NCBI GenBank assembly: GCA_947090385.1
Contig: CAMUNZ010000001.1
Span: forward strand, 1-64,000
Source of the DNA: an uncultured Campylobacter sp.
Lineage (GTDB): Bacteria > Campylobacterota > Campylobacteria > Campylobacterales > Campylobacteraceae
Direction of reading: 5' to 3'
Length of the DNA stretch: 64,000 nucleotides
Made by a program: the position numbers and the translations under genes. The notes under the pieces were generated by a model. The model was not told the origin of the DNA, searched no databases, and worked only from the letters and a program-made list of their open reading frames with translations. Position 1 is the first letter of the stretch; every line of letters starts with the position of its first letter. Positions 8,705-17,025 of this stretch are shown here, piece after piece.

Positions 8705-9617
8705 AAATAAAATTTTTCTTTTTGGAGAAAACTATTTTTATAAATTTTCAACATTAAATTTAATAATTTGCATAGTTTTGCTTCCTTTTTCATTTTTGTA
8801 TTTTTTGATAATTATTTTTAAAAAAATATTTGCAAAACCGCAAAATTTCGGCATAAAAATTATAAGCGTTGGGAATTTGACACTTGGCGGAAATGGCAAA
8901 ACTCCACTTTGTAAAGCGATTTTTGAAATTTGTGATAAAAAAACTTTTATAATTTTGCGAGGATATGAAAGAAAAAGTAAAGGATTAAAAATCGTCGCTT
9001 TAAATGGCGAAATTTTATGTGATTTAAAAGATAGCGGCGATGAAGCGATGGAATATGCACAAAATTTAAAATTTGCAAATGTAATAGTCAGCGAAGACAG
9101 AAAAAAAGGGATTTTAAAAGCAAAAAAACTTGGTGGGGAGATTGTTATTTTAGATGATGGATTTGGTAAATTTGACATAGAAAAATTTGAAATTTTATTG
9201 CCGTCAAATGTAAAAACTTGGAATAATTTTACTCTTCCAAGCGGTCCTTATAGATATCCGAATTTTTTTTATAAATTCGCAAATTTCATCCCACAAAAAG
9301 ACGATATAAAACAAACTTTTGAAATTATAAATAAAAAAGAAAAAATGTTTTTAGTTTCGGCAATAGCAAAACCTTTTAGATTAAATGATTTTAAAAATTT
9401 ATGTATCGGATCGAAATTTTATAGCGATCATTTCGAATTCTGCGAAGACGAATTAAAAAAAATTCTTAAACAAAGTGGCGCAAATTCTATTCTTGTAACT
9501 CAAAAAGATTTTGTAAAAATGCAAAATTTTGATATAGAAATTTCTGTAATAAAAATGAAATTAGATTTAAGCTATAAATTTAAAGAAATTTTAAAAAAAT
9601 ACATAAATTTCAGTTAA
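8697..9617 (+). CDS. lpxK: tetraacyldisaccharide 4'-kinase
   Basis: 306 residues from a GTG that overlaps the preceding gene by 8 nt. LpxK phosphorylates the 4' position of the lipid A disaccharide at the inner membrane. It has the expected N-terminal hydrophobic segment (about residues 23-42), the P-loop GGNGKTP at 64-70 and the 'ILRGYERKSKGL' and 'VSEDRKKGI' regions, with 'VILDDGFG' later. Length is typical. The neighbours kdsB and thrC follow in the C. jejuni order. Confidence 0.92.
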   Translation: MFRNKIFLFGENYFYKFSTLNLIICIVLLPFSFLYFLIIIFKKIFAKPQNFGIKIISVGNLTLGGNGKTPLCKAIFEICDKKTFIILRGYERKSKGLKIVALNGEILCDLKDSGDEAMEYAQNLKFANVIVSEDRKKGILKAKKLGGEIVILDDGFGKFDIEKFEILLPSNVKTWNNFTLPSGPYRYPNFFYKFANFIPQKDDIKQTFEIINKKEKMFLVSAIAKPFRLNDFKNLCIGSKFYSDHFEFCEDELKKILKQSGANSILVTQKDFVKMQNFDIEISVIKMKLDLSYKFKEILKKYINFS

Positions 9618-9654
9618 ATTTATGTAAAATCGCAAATTTTAAGGAGATTTATTT

Positions 9655-9699
9655 ATGAAAAGTGGCTTGAAAGATAAAACTAAAAGCGTTATAAAATGA
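9655..9699 (+). CDS. possible 14-aa leader ORF before cutA-thrC
   Basis: ATG 9655 follows a strong AAGGAG at a suitable distance and encodes MKSGLKDKTKSVIK, ending in a TGA that overlaps the ATG of the next gene (ATGA at 9696-9699). The lysine/serine-rich peptide has no recognised function. It may be a coupling ORF that delivers ribosomes to the cutA-thrC start, which has no good SD of its own, or the remnant of a lost gene. Confidence 0.4.
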   Translation: MKSGLKDKTKSVIK

Positions 9700-11450
9700 T
9701 AGTTTTAAGCTCTGTTTCAAATTTTAATGACGCAAAACGGATTGCAGAAATTTTGGTAAAACAAAATTTTGCAAAATGTGTTAGTTTTTGTGAAAATTTT
9801 CAAAGTTTTTATAAATTTGAAGGCAAATTTTACAACGAAAAAGAAATTTTATTAATTATAAAAATTTCACCGAAAAATTATCAAAAATTAGAAACAAAAT
9901 TAAAAGAAATTCATCCATATAAAACGCCAGAAATTATGGCTTTTAAAGCAAAAAATATCGAAAAAAATTTTAAAATTTGGTTAGAAAAAGGAGATAAAAT
10001 GTTTATTTCAACTCGCGACGAAAATAGTAAAGAAGTCGATTTTAGCGAAGTTTTGTTAAATCCAGTTGCAAATAATAACGGACTTTATGTTTTAAAAAAT
10101 TTGCCAAAACTTAAAAAAAGTTTTTTTAAAAAAAATCTCGATTGCGATTACAAAAAACTAGCTTTAAAAATAATCAAAAAATTTGATTTTGATTTAGATG
10201 AGAAAATTTTTAAAAAAGCCATTGAAAGATATGAAAATTTCGACGATTCTAAAAATCCGGCACCGATAAATAAAATTTCAGACGAAATTTATATAAATGA
10301 GCTTTATCACGGACCAACAAGAGCTTTTAAAGATATGGCTTTGCAACCTTTTGGCAAAATTTTGTCATCTCTTGCAAAAAAACGAAACCAAAAATTTCTT
10401 GTGATTTGCGCAACAAGTGGCGATACTGGGCCTGCTACTTTAAAAACATTTGATAATGATAAATTTGTAAAAGTTGTGTGTCTTTTTCCTCAAAATGGCA
10501 CAAGTAAATTTCAAAAACTTCAAATGATAAACGCAAACCCGAAAAACGAACTTTCAATAGAAATAAAAGGCGATTTTGACGCAGCGCAAAAAACATTAAA
10601 AGAGCTTTTAAACGATGACGATTTTAAAGCAAAATTAAAAGAAAAAAATTTAAATCTAAGCGCAGCAAATTCGGTAAATTTCGGTCGAATTTTGTTTCAA
10701 ATCATTTATCATATAAACGCTTATTTGTATCTTTTGAAAATGCAAAAAATAAATTTTGATGAAAAATTCGACGTAATCGTACCAAGTGGAAATTTTGGCA
10801 ACGCGTTAGGAGCGTATTATGCAAAAAAAATGGGCGCTAAAATTGGCAAAATTCGAATCGCATCAAATGCAAACAATATTTTAACAGAGCTTTTTAACAC
10901 AGGAATTTACGATTTACGAAACAAAAAACTTATAAAAACAATTTCACCGGCGATGGATATTTTAATAAGTTCAAATGTAGAAAGGCTTTTATTTGATAAA
11001 TTTGGCGGGATTCGCACAAATGAATTGATGCAAAATTTAAAAAATCAAGGATTTTATAAACTAAATAAAAGCGAATTAAAAGCCCTTCAAAAAGATTTTG
11101 TCGCTGATTTTTGTAGCGACGAAGAGTGTAAAAATTATATAAATTTGATGGCAAAAAATAAAAAATTGATTGATCCACATACCGCAACTTGCTTTAAAAT
11201 TATAAATAAAAAAAGAATTTGCGTGATTACATCGACGGCGCATTGGATAAAATTCACTCCTTCGATGCTAGAAGCGATAAAAAATCAAAAATCAATCGAT
11301 GAAAAACAAGAAATGATTGAATTAACAAAAGAATTTAACGAACAAATTTCGCCAGAAATTTTAAATATTTTCGAGCAACAACCGATGCAAAATTTATCTT
11401 GCGAAATAAATGAAATAAAATCAAAAATTTTAGAATGGATAGAAAAATGA
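9696..11450 (+). CDS. thrC: CutA1-threonine synthase fusion
   Basis: One 584-residue frame. Residues 1 to about 100 resemble CutA1 ('IVLSSVSNFNDAKRIAEILV', 'AKCVSF', 'EILLIIK', 'HPYKTPEIMAF'), a small trimeric divalent-ion protein. From Met102 (ATG 9999) the sequence is threonine synthase, including 'YHGPTRAFKDMALQPFG' with the PLP lysine, 'ICATSGDTGPATL' and 'VPSGNFGNALGAYY'. ThrC makes threonine from O-phosphohomoserine. A good SD (AAAGGAGATAAA) sits just before codon 102, so the cutA stop codon seems to have been lost while the thrC start signal remains. Both the fusion and a free 483-residue ThrC may be made. Confidence 0.85.
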   Translation: MIVLSSVSNFNDAKRIAEILVKQNFAKCVSFCENFQSFYKFEGKFYNEKEILLIIKISPKNYQKLETKLKEIHPYKTPEIMAFKAKNIEKNFKIWLEKGDKMFISTRDENSKEVDFSEVLLNPVANNNGLYVLKNLPKLKKSFFKKNLDCDYKKLALKIIKKFDFDLDEKIFKKAIERYENFDDSKNPAPINKISDEIYINELYHGPTRAFKDMALQPFGKILSSLAKKRNQKFLVICATSGDTGPATLKTFDNDKFVKVVCLFPQNGTSKFQKLQMINANPKNELSIEIKGDFDAAQKTLKELLNDDDFKAKLKEKNLNLSAANSVNFGRILFQIIYHINAYLYLLKMQKINFDEKFDVIVPSGNFGNALGAYYAKKMGAKIGKIRIASNANNILTELFNTGIYDLRNKKLIKTISPAMDILISSNVERLLFDKFGGIRTNELMQNLKNQGFYKLNKSELKALQKDFVADFCSDEECKNYINLMAKNKKLIDPHTATCFKIINKKRICVITSTAHWIKFTPSMLEAIKNQKSIDEKQEMIELTKEFNEQISPEILNIFEQQPMQNLSCEINEIKSKILEWIEK

Positions 11451-12163
11451 TAATAATCCCAGCAAGACTTAAATCAACAAGATTTAAAAATAAAATTTTA
11501 TGCAAAATTGGCGATACTCCGATGTTTATAAAAACAGCTTTAAATGCAAAAAAAGTAGATCAAACGATAATCGCAGTAGATGATGAAAATGTTTTAAAAA
11601 TAGCGCAAGATTATGGATTTAAAGCCATTTTGACAAACAAAAATCATCAAAGTGGAACAGATCGTTTAAATGAAACTGCGAAAATTTTAAATTTAAAAGA
11701 TGATGAAATAATCATAAATTTGCAAGCCGACGAGCCATTTTTTGAGATAGAAAATTTAGAAAAATTTAGAAATTTTGCAACTAAAAAAATACAAAATGGA
11801 TCATTTATGGCAAGCGCTTATAAAAAAATCTCAAAAACAGATGCTATTGAACCAAATTTAGTAAAAGTGATTTTAGATAATTTTAAAGATGCGATATATT
11901 TCTCAAGAGCTAAAATTCCTTTTGAAAGAGAGGAATTTGATGAATATTTTGGGCACATAGGAATTTATGCGTATAGCGTAAAAAATCTAGATGAATTTTG
12001 CAATTTTCCGCCATCAATCCTAGAAAATACGGAAAAATTAGAACAATTAAGAGCAATTTCGCAAGGTAAAAAAATCGCTATGTGCGAAATAAAAACAAAA
12101 AGCATAGGAATCGACAGCGAAGATGATTTAAAAAGAGCCTTGAAATTTTTTAATATTTATTAA
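11447..12163 (+). CDS. kdsB: 3-deoxy-manno-octulosonate cytidylyltransferase (CMP-Kdo synthetase)
   Basis: 238 residues from ATG 11447, which overlaps the thrC stop (ATGA) and gives the family N-terminus MIIIPARLKSTRFKNKIL; a start 12 nt earlier is less likely. KdsB activates Kdo with CTP for LPS inner-core assembly in the cytoplasm. Also visible are 'NLQADEPF', where the Asp binds metal, 'NHQSGTDR' and 'GHIGIYAY'. The gene ends tail to tail with the MFS gene, overlapping it by 36 nt. Confidence 0.93.
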   Translation: MIIIPARLKSTRFKNKILCKIGDTPMFIKTALNAKKVDQTIIAVDDENVLKIAQDYGFKAILTNKNHQSGTDRLNETAKILNLKDDEIIINLQADEPFFEIENLEKFRNFATKKIQNGSFMASAYKKISKTDAIEPNLVKVILDNFKDAIYFSRAKIPFEREEFDEYFGHIGIYAYSVKNLDEFCNFPPSILENTEKLEQLRAISQGKKIAMCEIKTKSIGIDSEDDLKRALKFFNIY

Positions 12164-13312
12164 ATGGATTCCTTTTGTATTTGGCTTATTTGATGCAAAA
12201 ATTATCAAAAAAGCCAAATTTACTATATAAAACCAGATAAATCCGTCCCCTTTAAAAAGTTGCATCAACAAACCAAGAAAAAGTGGCGCTATAAAAGATC
12301 CTATAGAATAAGCAAATAAAACAGCTCTTCCAAGTTCTACGCATTTTGTTTTATCTTCTAGCATATCATTTGCGCGCGCCAAAGATAAGGCATAAAGACA
12401 AAAAACTCCACTTCCTAAAATAATCGACAAAATGCAATAAAAAAATATATTTAATTTTACAAACAAAAATCCAACACAACCAAAAATAGCGACAAAACAA
12501 GCTATAATAATCGCAAATTTTCGCCCGAATTTATCAGAAACTATGCCGATTATACTTTGTCCTAAAAATCCACCAATCATCGCAGAAAAAAGAAAATACG
12601 AAACTTCTTTTATACTAAAATTTTGCAAAATTGCAAAAACAGATGCCATAGAAAAAAATCCATTCATAAGCATTCCGCCGATAAAACTTCCGACTAAAGC
12701 AAGCGGTGCGATATCAAAAAATTTCGGCAAAGAAATGGGAGTTTTTTCTGGCAAAATCGGCTCTTTTATGCGAATTAAATTCAAAGGCACACAAGAAAAC
12801 ATTATAAAACAAGCTGCAATCATAAAAAGTACATGAGAACTAAAATTAAGTCCGATAAGCAAAATTCCGCTACCAAAAGATAGATAAAAAACTATCTCAT
12901 AAAAACTCAAAACTCTTGAACGAACAGAATTTTTAGCTTTTTCGTTTATCCAAGATTCCATTGTCATCAAAAGACCATAATAGCAATATCCTAAAAAAAA
13001 TCGCAAAATTATCCAAAAATAAATTTCATCTTTTATGCTGTGAAGAATTATGCATATCGAAAAAACTGCACTAAAAAGTCCAAACGCACGAATGTGACCG
13101 ATTTTTGATATAACTCTGTGCGAGCTAATCGTACTAATCATAGCGCCAATAAAAAAAATTGCATTTATAACGCCAATTAAAATTTCATTTACATTTAATT
13201 GCTTTAAAATAACTCCAATGGAGCTAACTACAAGCGCATTTCCAGCGAACGCAAAAATCATCGCGACAAAAAGCGCGGTTAAAGATTTTATCGTTCGTCT
13301 AGAACTTATCAT
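12128..13312 (-). CDS. MFS transporter
   Basis: 394 residues with about 12 hydrophobic segments, the layout of the major facilitator superfamily. After the first helices comes 'SSHRVISKIGHIRAFG' and in the second half 'GIVSDKFGRKFAI', the conserved loop 2-3 and 8-9 motifs. The substrate is unknown; the build is that of drug or sugar exporters in the YcaD-like group. Its ATG overlaps the stop of the yceI frame by 4 nt (ATGA), so the two were probably co-transcribed. Its last 36 nt overlap the kdsB end on the other strand. Confidence 0.8.
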   Translation of the reverse strand: MISSRRTIKSLTALFVAMIFAFAGNALVVSSIGVILKQLNVNEILIGVINAIFFIGAMISTISSHRVISKIGHIRAFGLFSAVFSICIILHSIKDEIYFWIILRFFLGYCYYGLLMTMESWINEKAKNSVRSRVLSFYEIVFYLSFGSGILLIGLNFSSHVLFMIAACFIMFSCVPLNLIRIKEPILPEKTPISLPKFFDIAPLALVGSFIGGMLMNGFFSMASVFAILQNFSIKEVSYFLFSAMIGGFLGQSIIGIVSDKFGRKFAIIIACFVAIFGCVGFLFVKLNIFFYCILSIILGSGVFCLYALSLARANDMLEDKTKCVELGRAVLFAYSIGSFIAPLFLGLLMQLFKGDGFIWFYIVNLAFLIIFASNKPNTKGIHLINIKKFQGSF

Positions 13313-13831
13313 TTTCTTTTTGCTTCTATTTCTATGTCAATTTCTACTTTGTTATCTAGCATAGCAGAACTTTTACCGATATTAAAATCACTTCTATAAA
13401 TATCCGTTTCAAGCGAAAAACCGATTTTATCACCATTGATACCACCAAAATCGTATTCAAATTTGGCTTGTTTTGTTATGCCTTTTATCGTCAAATCGCC
13501 AATTATTTTATCACCATCAAATTTTTTTGCGACAAATTTCATATCTTTAAAACCAGCTTCATTAAAATACTCAGCGGACATTAAATGCTCGTCGCGTTTT
13601 TTGTTGTTTGTATTCATAGAAATAACTTTTACGATGCCTTGAAATTTTGCAAGCTCTTTTGTATTTTCATTAAAATTCAACAACTCCATCAAAATCGCTA
13701 AAATTTCCATTAATTTTGCTAATTTGCATATGTTTGATTTTAAAATCAACGCTAGAATGTGCTTTATCTATGACAAATTCTGTCCCAAAAATAAAAGAAC
13801 AAAAAACAGCTAAAATTAAAATTTTTTTCAT
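13309..13831 (-). pseudogene. YceI-family periplasmic protein, single frameshift
   Basis: ATG 13831 on the minus strand opens a signal peptide (MKKILILAVFCSFIFG) followed by 'TEFVIDKAHSSVDFKIKHMQ', the classic YceI start, then hits TAA TGA near 13670. The frame that continues to 13309 carries 'FNENTKELAKFQGIVKVIS' and ends in VEIDIEIEAKRK. The break is one extra T in a T4 run (A4 at 13672-13675 on the plus strand). YceI proteins bind isoprenoid lipids in a periplasmic beta-barrel. One indel could be a recent mutation or a sequencing error; the rest looks intact, at about 173 residues. Confidence 0.8.
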
Positions 13832-13903
13832 GTTAAAAATCTTTCTTCAAAAATCTCATATTTTACAATAAGTTTTTAAATGCAAAAATCTAGTTTAATA
13901 AAT

Positions 13904-14701
13904 TTATTGTATAACTAAACTTGCACGCGACAAAATTCGTTCTATTGCAACTTCAAAATCATTTTTTGCATAAAAACTCAAAATCGTACCAAAACTAACG
14001 GAATTTATCGTATAAACGGGATTTAATCCAGCAGTTTCGTAAAAAGAATTTATAGAATTTTTGATATTTTCTATCTCATTTTCATCGTTTAAATATTGCT
14101 TTGCGATTTTTTTAATTTCATCGTCGTCAAGCAATTTTGTAGCCTCTTTTTTTTGTATTTCATTTAAATTTTTTAAATCTGGATTTAATAAAGCAAAATC
14201 AAAAGCAACCTCATCGCAAACAAATTTATCATCGTTATAAAATCCGACTATTCCTACAAAAATATTTTTATTTTTTGTCAAATCTGCCAAAAAATCGTAA
14301 TGTTCAATCTTTGCAAGATATTCGTCATAATTAAAACCTCGCATGTTTATATCTAAAATTTCAGCGTTTAAATCATCAACATATTTTTGAAATTTTTCAT
14401 TTTCGCTTAAATAATTATCAGTTTTTGCACAAATATGAACCAAAATCAATCTCTTTATATGTTCTAATGAAATTTCGCCAAATTTCGATATGATTTCTTT
14501 TGCTTCTTCGCAAACCAAAACTCTTAAAATAGCGTTTAATCTTAAATCAATATCGTCAAAATCATAATCATAAATAAAATTTACAATCTCATCAAACGCG
14601 GTAAAACTTTCTAAATTATCATTTTTATAGAAATAACAAATAAATTTGTCGTTTTTTAATTTTAATTCTACAAAATCTTCTTTTTGATTTAAAAAATCCA
14701 T
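13904..14701 (-). CDS. uncharacterised acidic protein
   Basis: 265 residues, rich in Asp, Glu, Asn and Ile, with no signal peptide, membrane segment or metal-binding motif that I can see, so probably cytoplasmic. The start has AAAGG upstream at a good distance. It lies 44 nt downstream of the EamA gene on the same strand. The codon use and composition match its neighbours, so it is a real gene, but I do not recognise the family and assign no function. Confidence 0.7.
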   Translation of the reverse strand: MDFLNQKEDFVELKLKNDKFICYFYKNDNLESFTAFDEIVNFIYDYDFDDIDLRLNAILRVLVCEEAKEIISKFGEISLEHIKRLILVHICAKTDNYLSENEKFQKYVDDLNAEILDINMRGFNYDEYLAKIEHYDFLADLTKNKNIFVGIVGFYNDDKFVCDEVAFDFALLNPDLKNLNEIQKKEATKLLDDDEIKKIAKQYLNDENEIENIKNSINSFYETAGLNPVYTINSVSFGTILSFYAKNDFEVAIERILSRASLVIQ

Positions 14702-14745
14702 ACAAAAACCTTTAAAAAATTTTCGTTAATTATAATAAAATTATC

Positions 14746-15663
14746 TTAATTTTTAAATATAAAATTAACAAGTTTTTTACCAAATTCTGCTAAAAAAATC
14801 GCAAAAATAATCAAAAATGCCCCAAAAATTTGATTTAAATTTAAATTTTCTAAACCCATAAAATATCCTATAAAACCCGCACTAACTGGCTCTAAAGTGT
14901 AAATTAAAGCAGTTTTTTCGCTACTTATAAATTTTTGTGCCCAACTTTGAACAACAAAAGCAAAAATTGTAGCAACCAAAACGCAAAAAATAAGAGTTAA
15001 TAAAAAAGTTTTTTCAAAAACAAATTCTAAACCACCTAAAATAGCGTAATTTGATATATTTTTTTCAAAAAATATCGCCGTTATAAAACTCAAAAAACTC
15101 ATGATCAAAAATTGAGTTACAACAAGAGGCAAAATTTTTACTTTTTGAATCGCGATCGCTGTAAAAACAACATGCGCAGCGTATGAAAAAGAAGATAATA
15201 AAGCTAAAATTTCACCAAATCCAAAACATAAATTTTTAGCATTACTTAAAAAATACAACCCAAATCCAGCGATTATCGCGCTTAAAATAGAAAAAATTTG
15301 AATTTTTTGTTTTAATAATAAAAAAGCTAAAAATGGCACGAAAATAACATTTAAACCGACTATAAAAGCGACTTGACTTGAAAAAATATAATTTAACGCG
15401 TAAGTTTGCGCTGTAAAATCTATAAAAAGAAAAAATCCCGAAATTGCCCCAAGAATCAAAGCAAATTTATCAAATTTCACCATTTTATAAAAAATAATCC
15501 ACATGAAAAATGCCGCAAATAAAAATCTCCAAGCAAGAAAACTAGGCACATTTATAAGTTTTATTGTATGACTTACTGGCAAAAACGTCCCGCCCCAAGT
15601 TATAGCCACGATGATAAGCAAAATCACTGCTATTTTTTCTTGTTTTTCCAAAAATTTCTCCAA
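14746..15663 (-). CDS. EamA/DMT-family transporter
   Basis: 305 residues with about ten membrane helices in two repeated halves, the structure of EamA drug/metabolite transporters. The first half begins with 'TWGGTFLPVSHTI' and the second contains 'ALIYTLEPVSAGFIGYF', the conserved E-P-V motif of the family. The substrate cannot be read from sequence. It is the first of three EamA proteins in the window (also 52036-52920 and 59186-60043). Confidence 0.85.
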   Translation of the reverse strand: MEKFLEKQEKIAVILLIIVAITWGGTFLPVSHTIKLINVPSFLAWRFLFAAFFMWIIFYKMVKFDKFALILGAISGFFLFIDFTAQTYALNYIFSSQVAFIVGLNVIFVPFLAFLLLKQKIQIFSILSAIIAGFGLYFLSNAKNLCFGFGEILALLSSFSYAAHVVFTAIAIQKVKILPLVVTQFLIMSFLSFITAIFFEKNISNYAILGGLEFVFEKTFLLTLIFCVLVATIFAFVVQSWAQKFISSEKTALIYTLEPVSAGFIGYFMGLENLNLNQIFGAFLIIFAIFLAEFGKKLVNFIFKN

Positions 15664-15706
15664 TTCGTAAAATAAAAGTCTTAATTTTACTAAAAACTTT
15701 TTAAAG

Positions 15707-15712
15707 TATAAT
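15707..15712 (+). promoter_or_regulatory. -10 element upstream of mntP
   Basis: A consensus TATAAT lies 21 nt before the mntP ATG, preceded by T/A-rich DNA as is usual for Campylobacter sigma-70 promoters, which often lack a clear -35. AAGGAT follows as SD. The short leader leaves no room for the manganese riboswitch that controls mntP in some other bacteria. Confidence 0.55.
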
Positions 15713-15733
15713 AACGCCTTTCAAAGGATAAAA

Positions 15734-16276
15734 ATGGAGCTTTTACTTCTAGCAATCGCTCTTGCCATGGACGCTGTGGCTGTTTGTATGGCAAACGGAG
15801 CAAAATACTTAAATATAAAATTCAAACAAATTTTACTTTTTAGTTTTGTTTATGGATTTTTTCAAGCCTTAATGCCATTTTTAGGATATTTTTTAGGGCT
15901 TAGCTTTGCAAATTTTATAGCTTCAATTGATCATTTTATAGCATTTTTTATACTTAATTATATCGGCATAAAAATGATAAAAGATAGAAAAATTCAAATC
16001 GCCTGCCAATTGCACAAAAAAGAGATAATTTTAACAGCAATTGCCACAAGTATAGATGCTTTTGCGATCGGTGTAACTTTTGCATTTGAAAAAGTTAATA
16101 TAATTTTTAATTCACTAATTATAGGTTTAATGTGTTTTGTTTTGTGTTTTATCGCTTTTTATATGGGCAAAAAAGTTGGCGAAATTTTAGAAACAAAGGC
16201 TTTAATTTCAGGTGGCGTTATACTCATTTTGATAGGATTTAAAATTTTAATCACACATTTAGGAATTTTACGATGA
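15734..16276 (+). CDS. mntP: putative manganese efflux pump MntP
   Basis: 180 residues with six hydrophobic helices. The N-terminal 'LAIALAMDAVAVCMANGA' and the repeat-related 'ATSIDAFAIGVTFAF' carry the paired Asp residues typical of MntP (YebN), an inner-membrane exporter of excess Mn2+. Length is normal. The next gene overlaps by 4 nt (ATGA). A consensus -10 lies just upstream. Confidence 0.88.
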   Translation: MELLLLAIALAMDAVAVCMANGAKYLNIKFKQILLFSFVYGFFQALMPFLGYFLGLSFANFIASIDHFIAFFILNYIGIKMIKDRKIQIACQLHKKEIILTAIATSIDAFAIGVTFAFEKVNIIFNSLIIGLMCFVLCFIAFYMGKKVGEILETKALISGGVILILIGFKILITHLGILR

Positions 16277-17016
16277 AAATAGTATCTTGGAATGTAAATG
16301 GAATTCGTGCCGTAGTCCAAAAAAATGATTTTTCATGGATTAAAGATGTCGATTTTTTAGGAATTCAAGAAACAAAAGCAAACGAAGAAAATTTGCCAAA
16401 AGAAATTTTTAATCTTGGATTTAAAAACATAACTTCAAATAGCGCTACAAAAGCAGGATATAGCGGAGTTTTAAGCGCTTTTAATGAAAATTTTACTACG
16501 ACAAAATCACTTTTTAATGATGATGAAGGGCGAGTTTTGGAACATAGATATAAAAATTTGGTAATTTTTAATATATATTTTCCAAACGGACAAAAAGATG
16601 AAATTAGACTTGCATATAAAATTGATTTTTATAAAAAATTTTTAGCATACATAAAAGATTTAAAAAAAGATGGATTTAGCATAATTTTCATGGGCGATCT
16701 AAACACAGCTCACAACGAAATAGATATAAAAAATCCAAAAGCAAACGAAAATCGTAGCGGATTTTTAAAAATAGAAAGGGAAATTTTAGACGAAATTTGC
16801 CAAAACGGTTTTATCGATACTTTTAGATTTTTATATCCAAAATTGCAAAAATTTTCTTGGTGGAGTTATAAATTTAAAGCAAGAGAAAAAAATATCGGTT
16901 GGCGAATTGATTATATTTTTATAAGCGAAGATTTAAAAGATCGTTTAAAAGATGCTTTCATAATGGATGAAATTTTAGGAAGCGATCATTGTCCAGTCGG
17001 CATAGAGATAGATTAA
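16273..17016 (+). CDS. xthA: exodeoxyribonuclease III
   Basis: 247 residues of the endonuclease/exonuclease/phosphatase fold. 'VSWNVNGIRAV', 'FLGIQETKA', 'FMGDLNTAHNEIDI', 'WRIDYIFIS' and 'GSDHCPVGIEI' supply the Asn, Glu, Asp-Asn and Asp-His active site of the AP endonuclease/ExoIII family, which repairs abasic DNA. It overlaps mntP by 4 nt and precedes uraA by 9 nt, so it may be transcribed from the mntP promoter. Confidence 0.92.
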   Translation: MKIVSWNVNGIRAVVQKNDFSWIKDVDFLGIQETKANEENLPKEIFNLGFKNITSNSATKAGYSGVLSAFNENFTTTKSLFNDDEGRVLEHRYKNLVIFNIYFPNGQKDEIRLAYKIDFYKKFLAYIKDLKKDGFSIIFMGDLNTAHNEIDIKNPKANENRSGFLKIEREILDEICQNGFIDTFRFLYPKLQKFSWWSYKFKAREKNIGWRIDYIFISEDLKDRLKDAFIMDEILGSDHCPVGIEID

Positions 17017-17025
17017 GGAGATTTT

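Noticed and set aside
12543..12836. 97-residue plus-strand frame inside the MFS gene
   Set aside because: Antisense to a clear transporter, with no ribosome binding site or recognisable domain.
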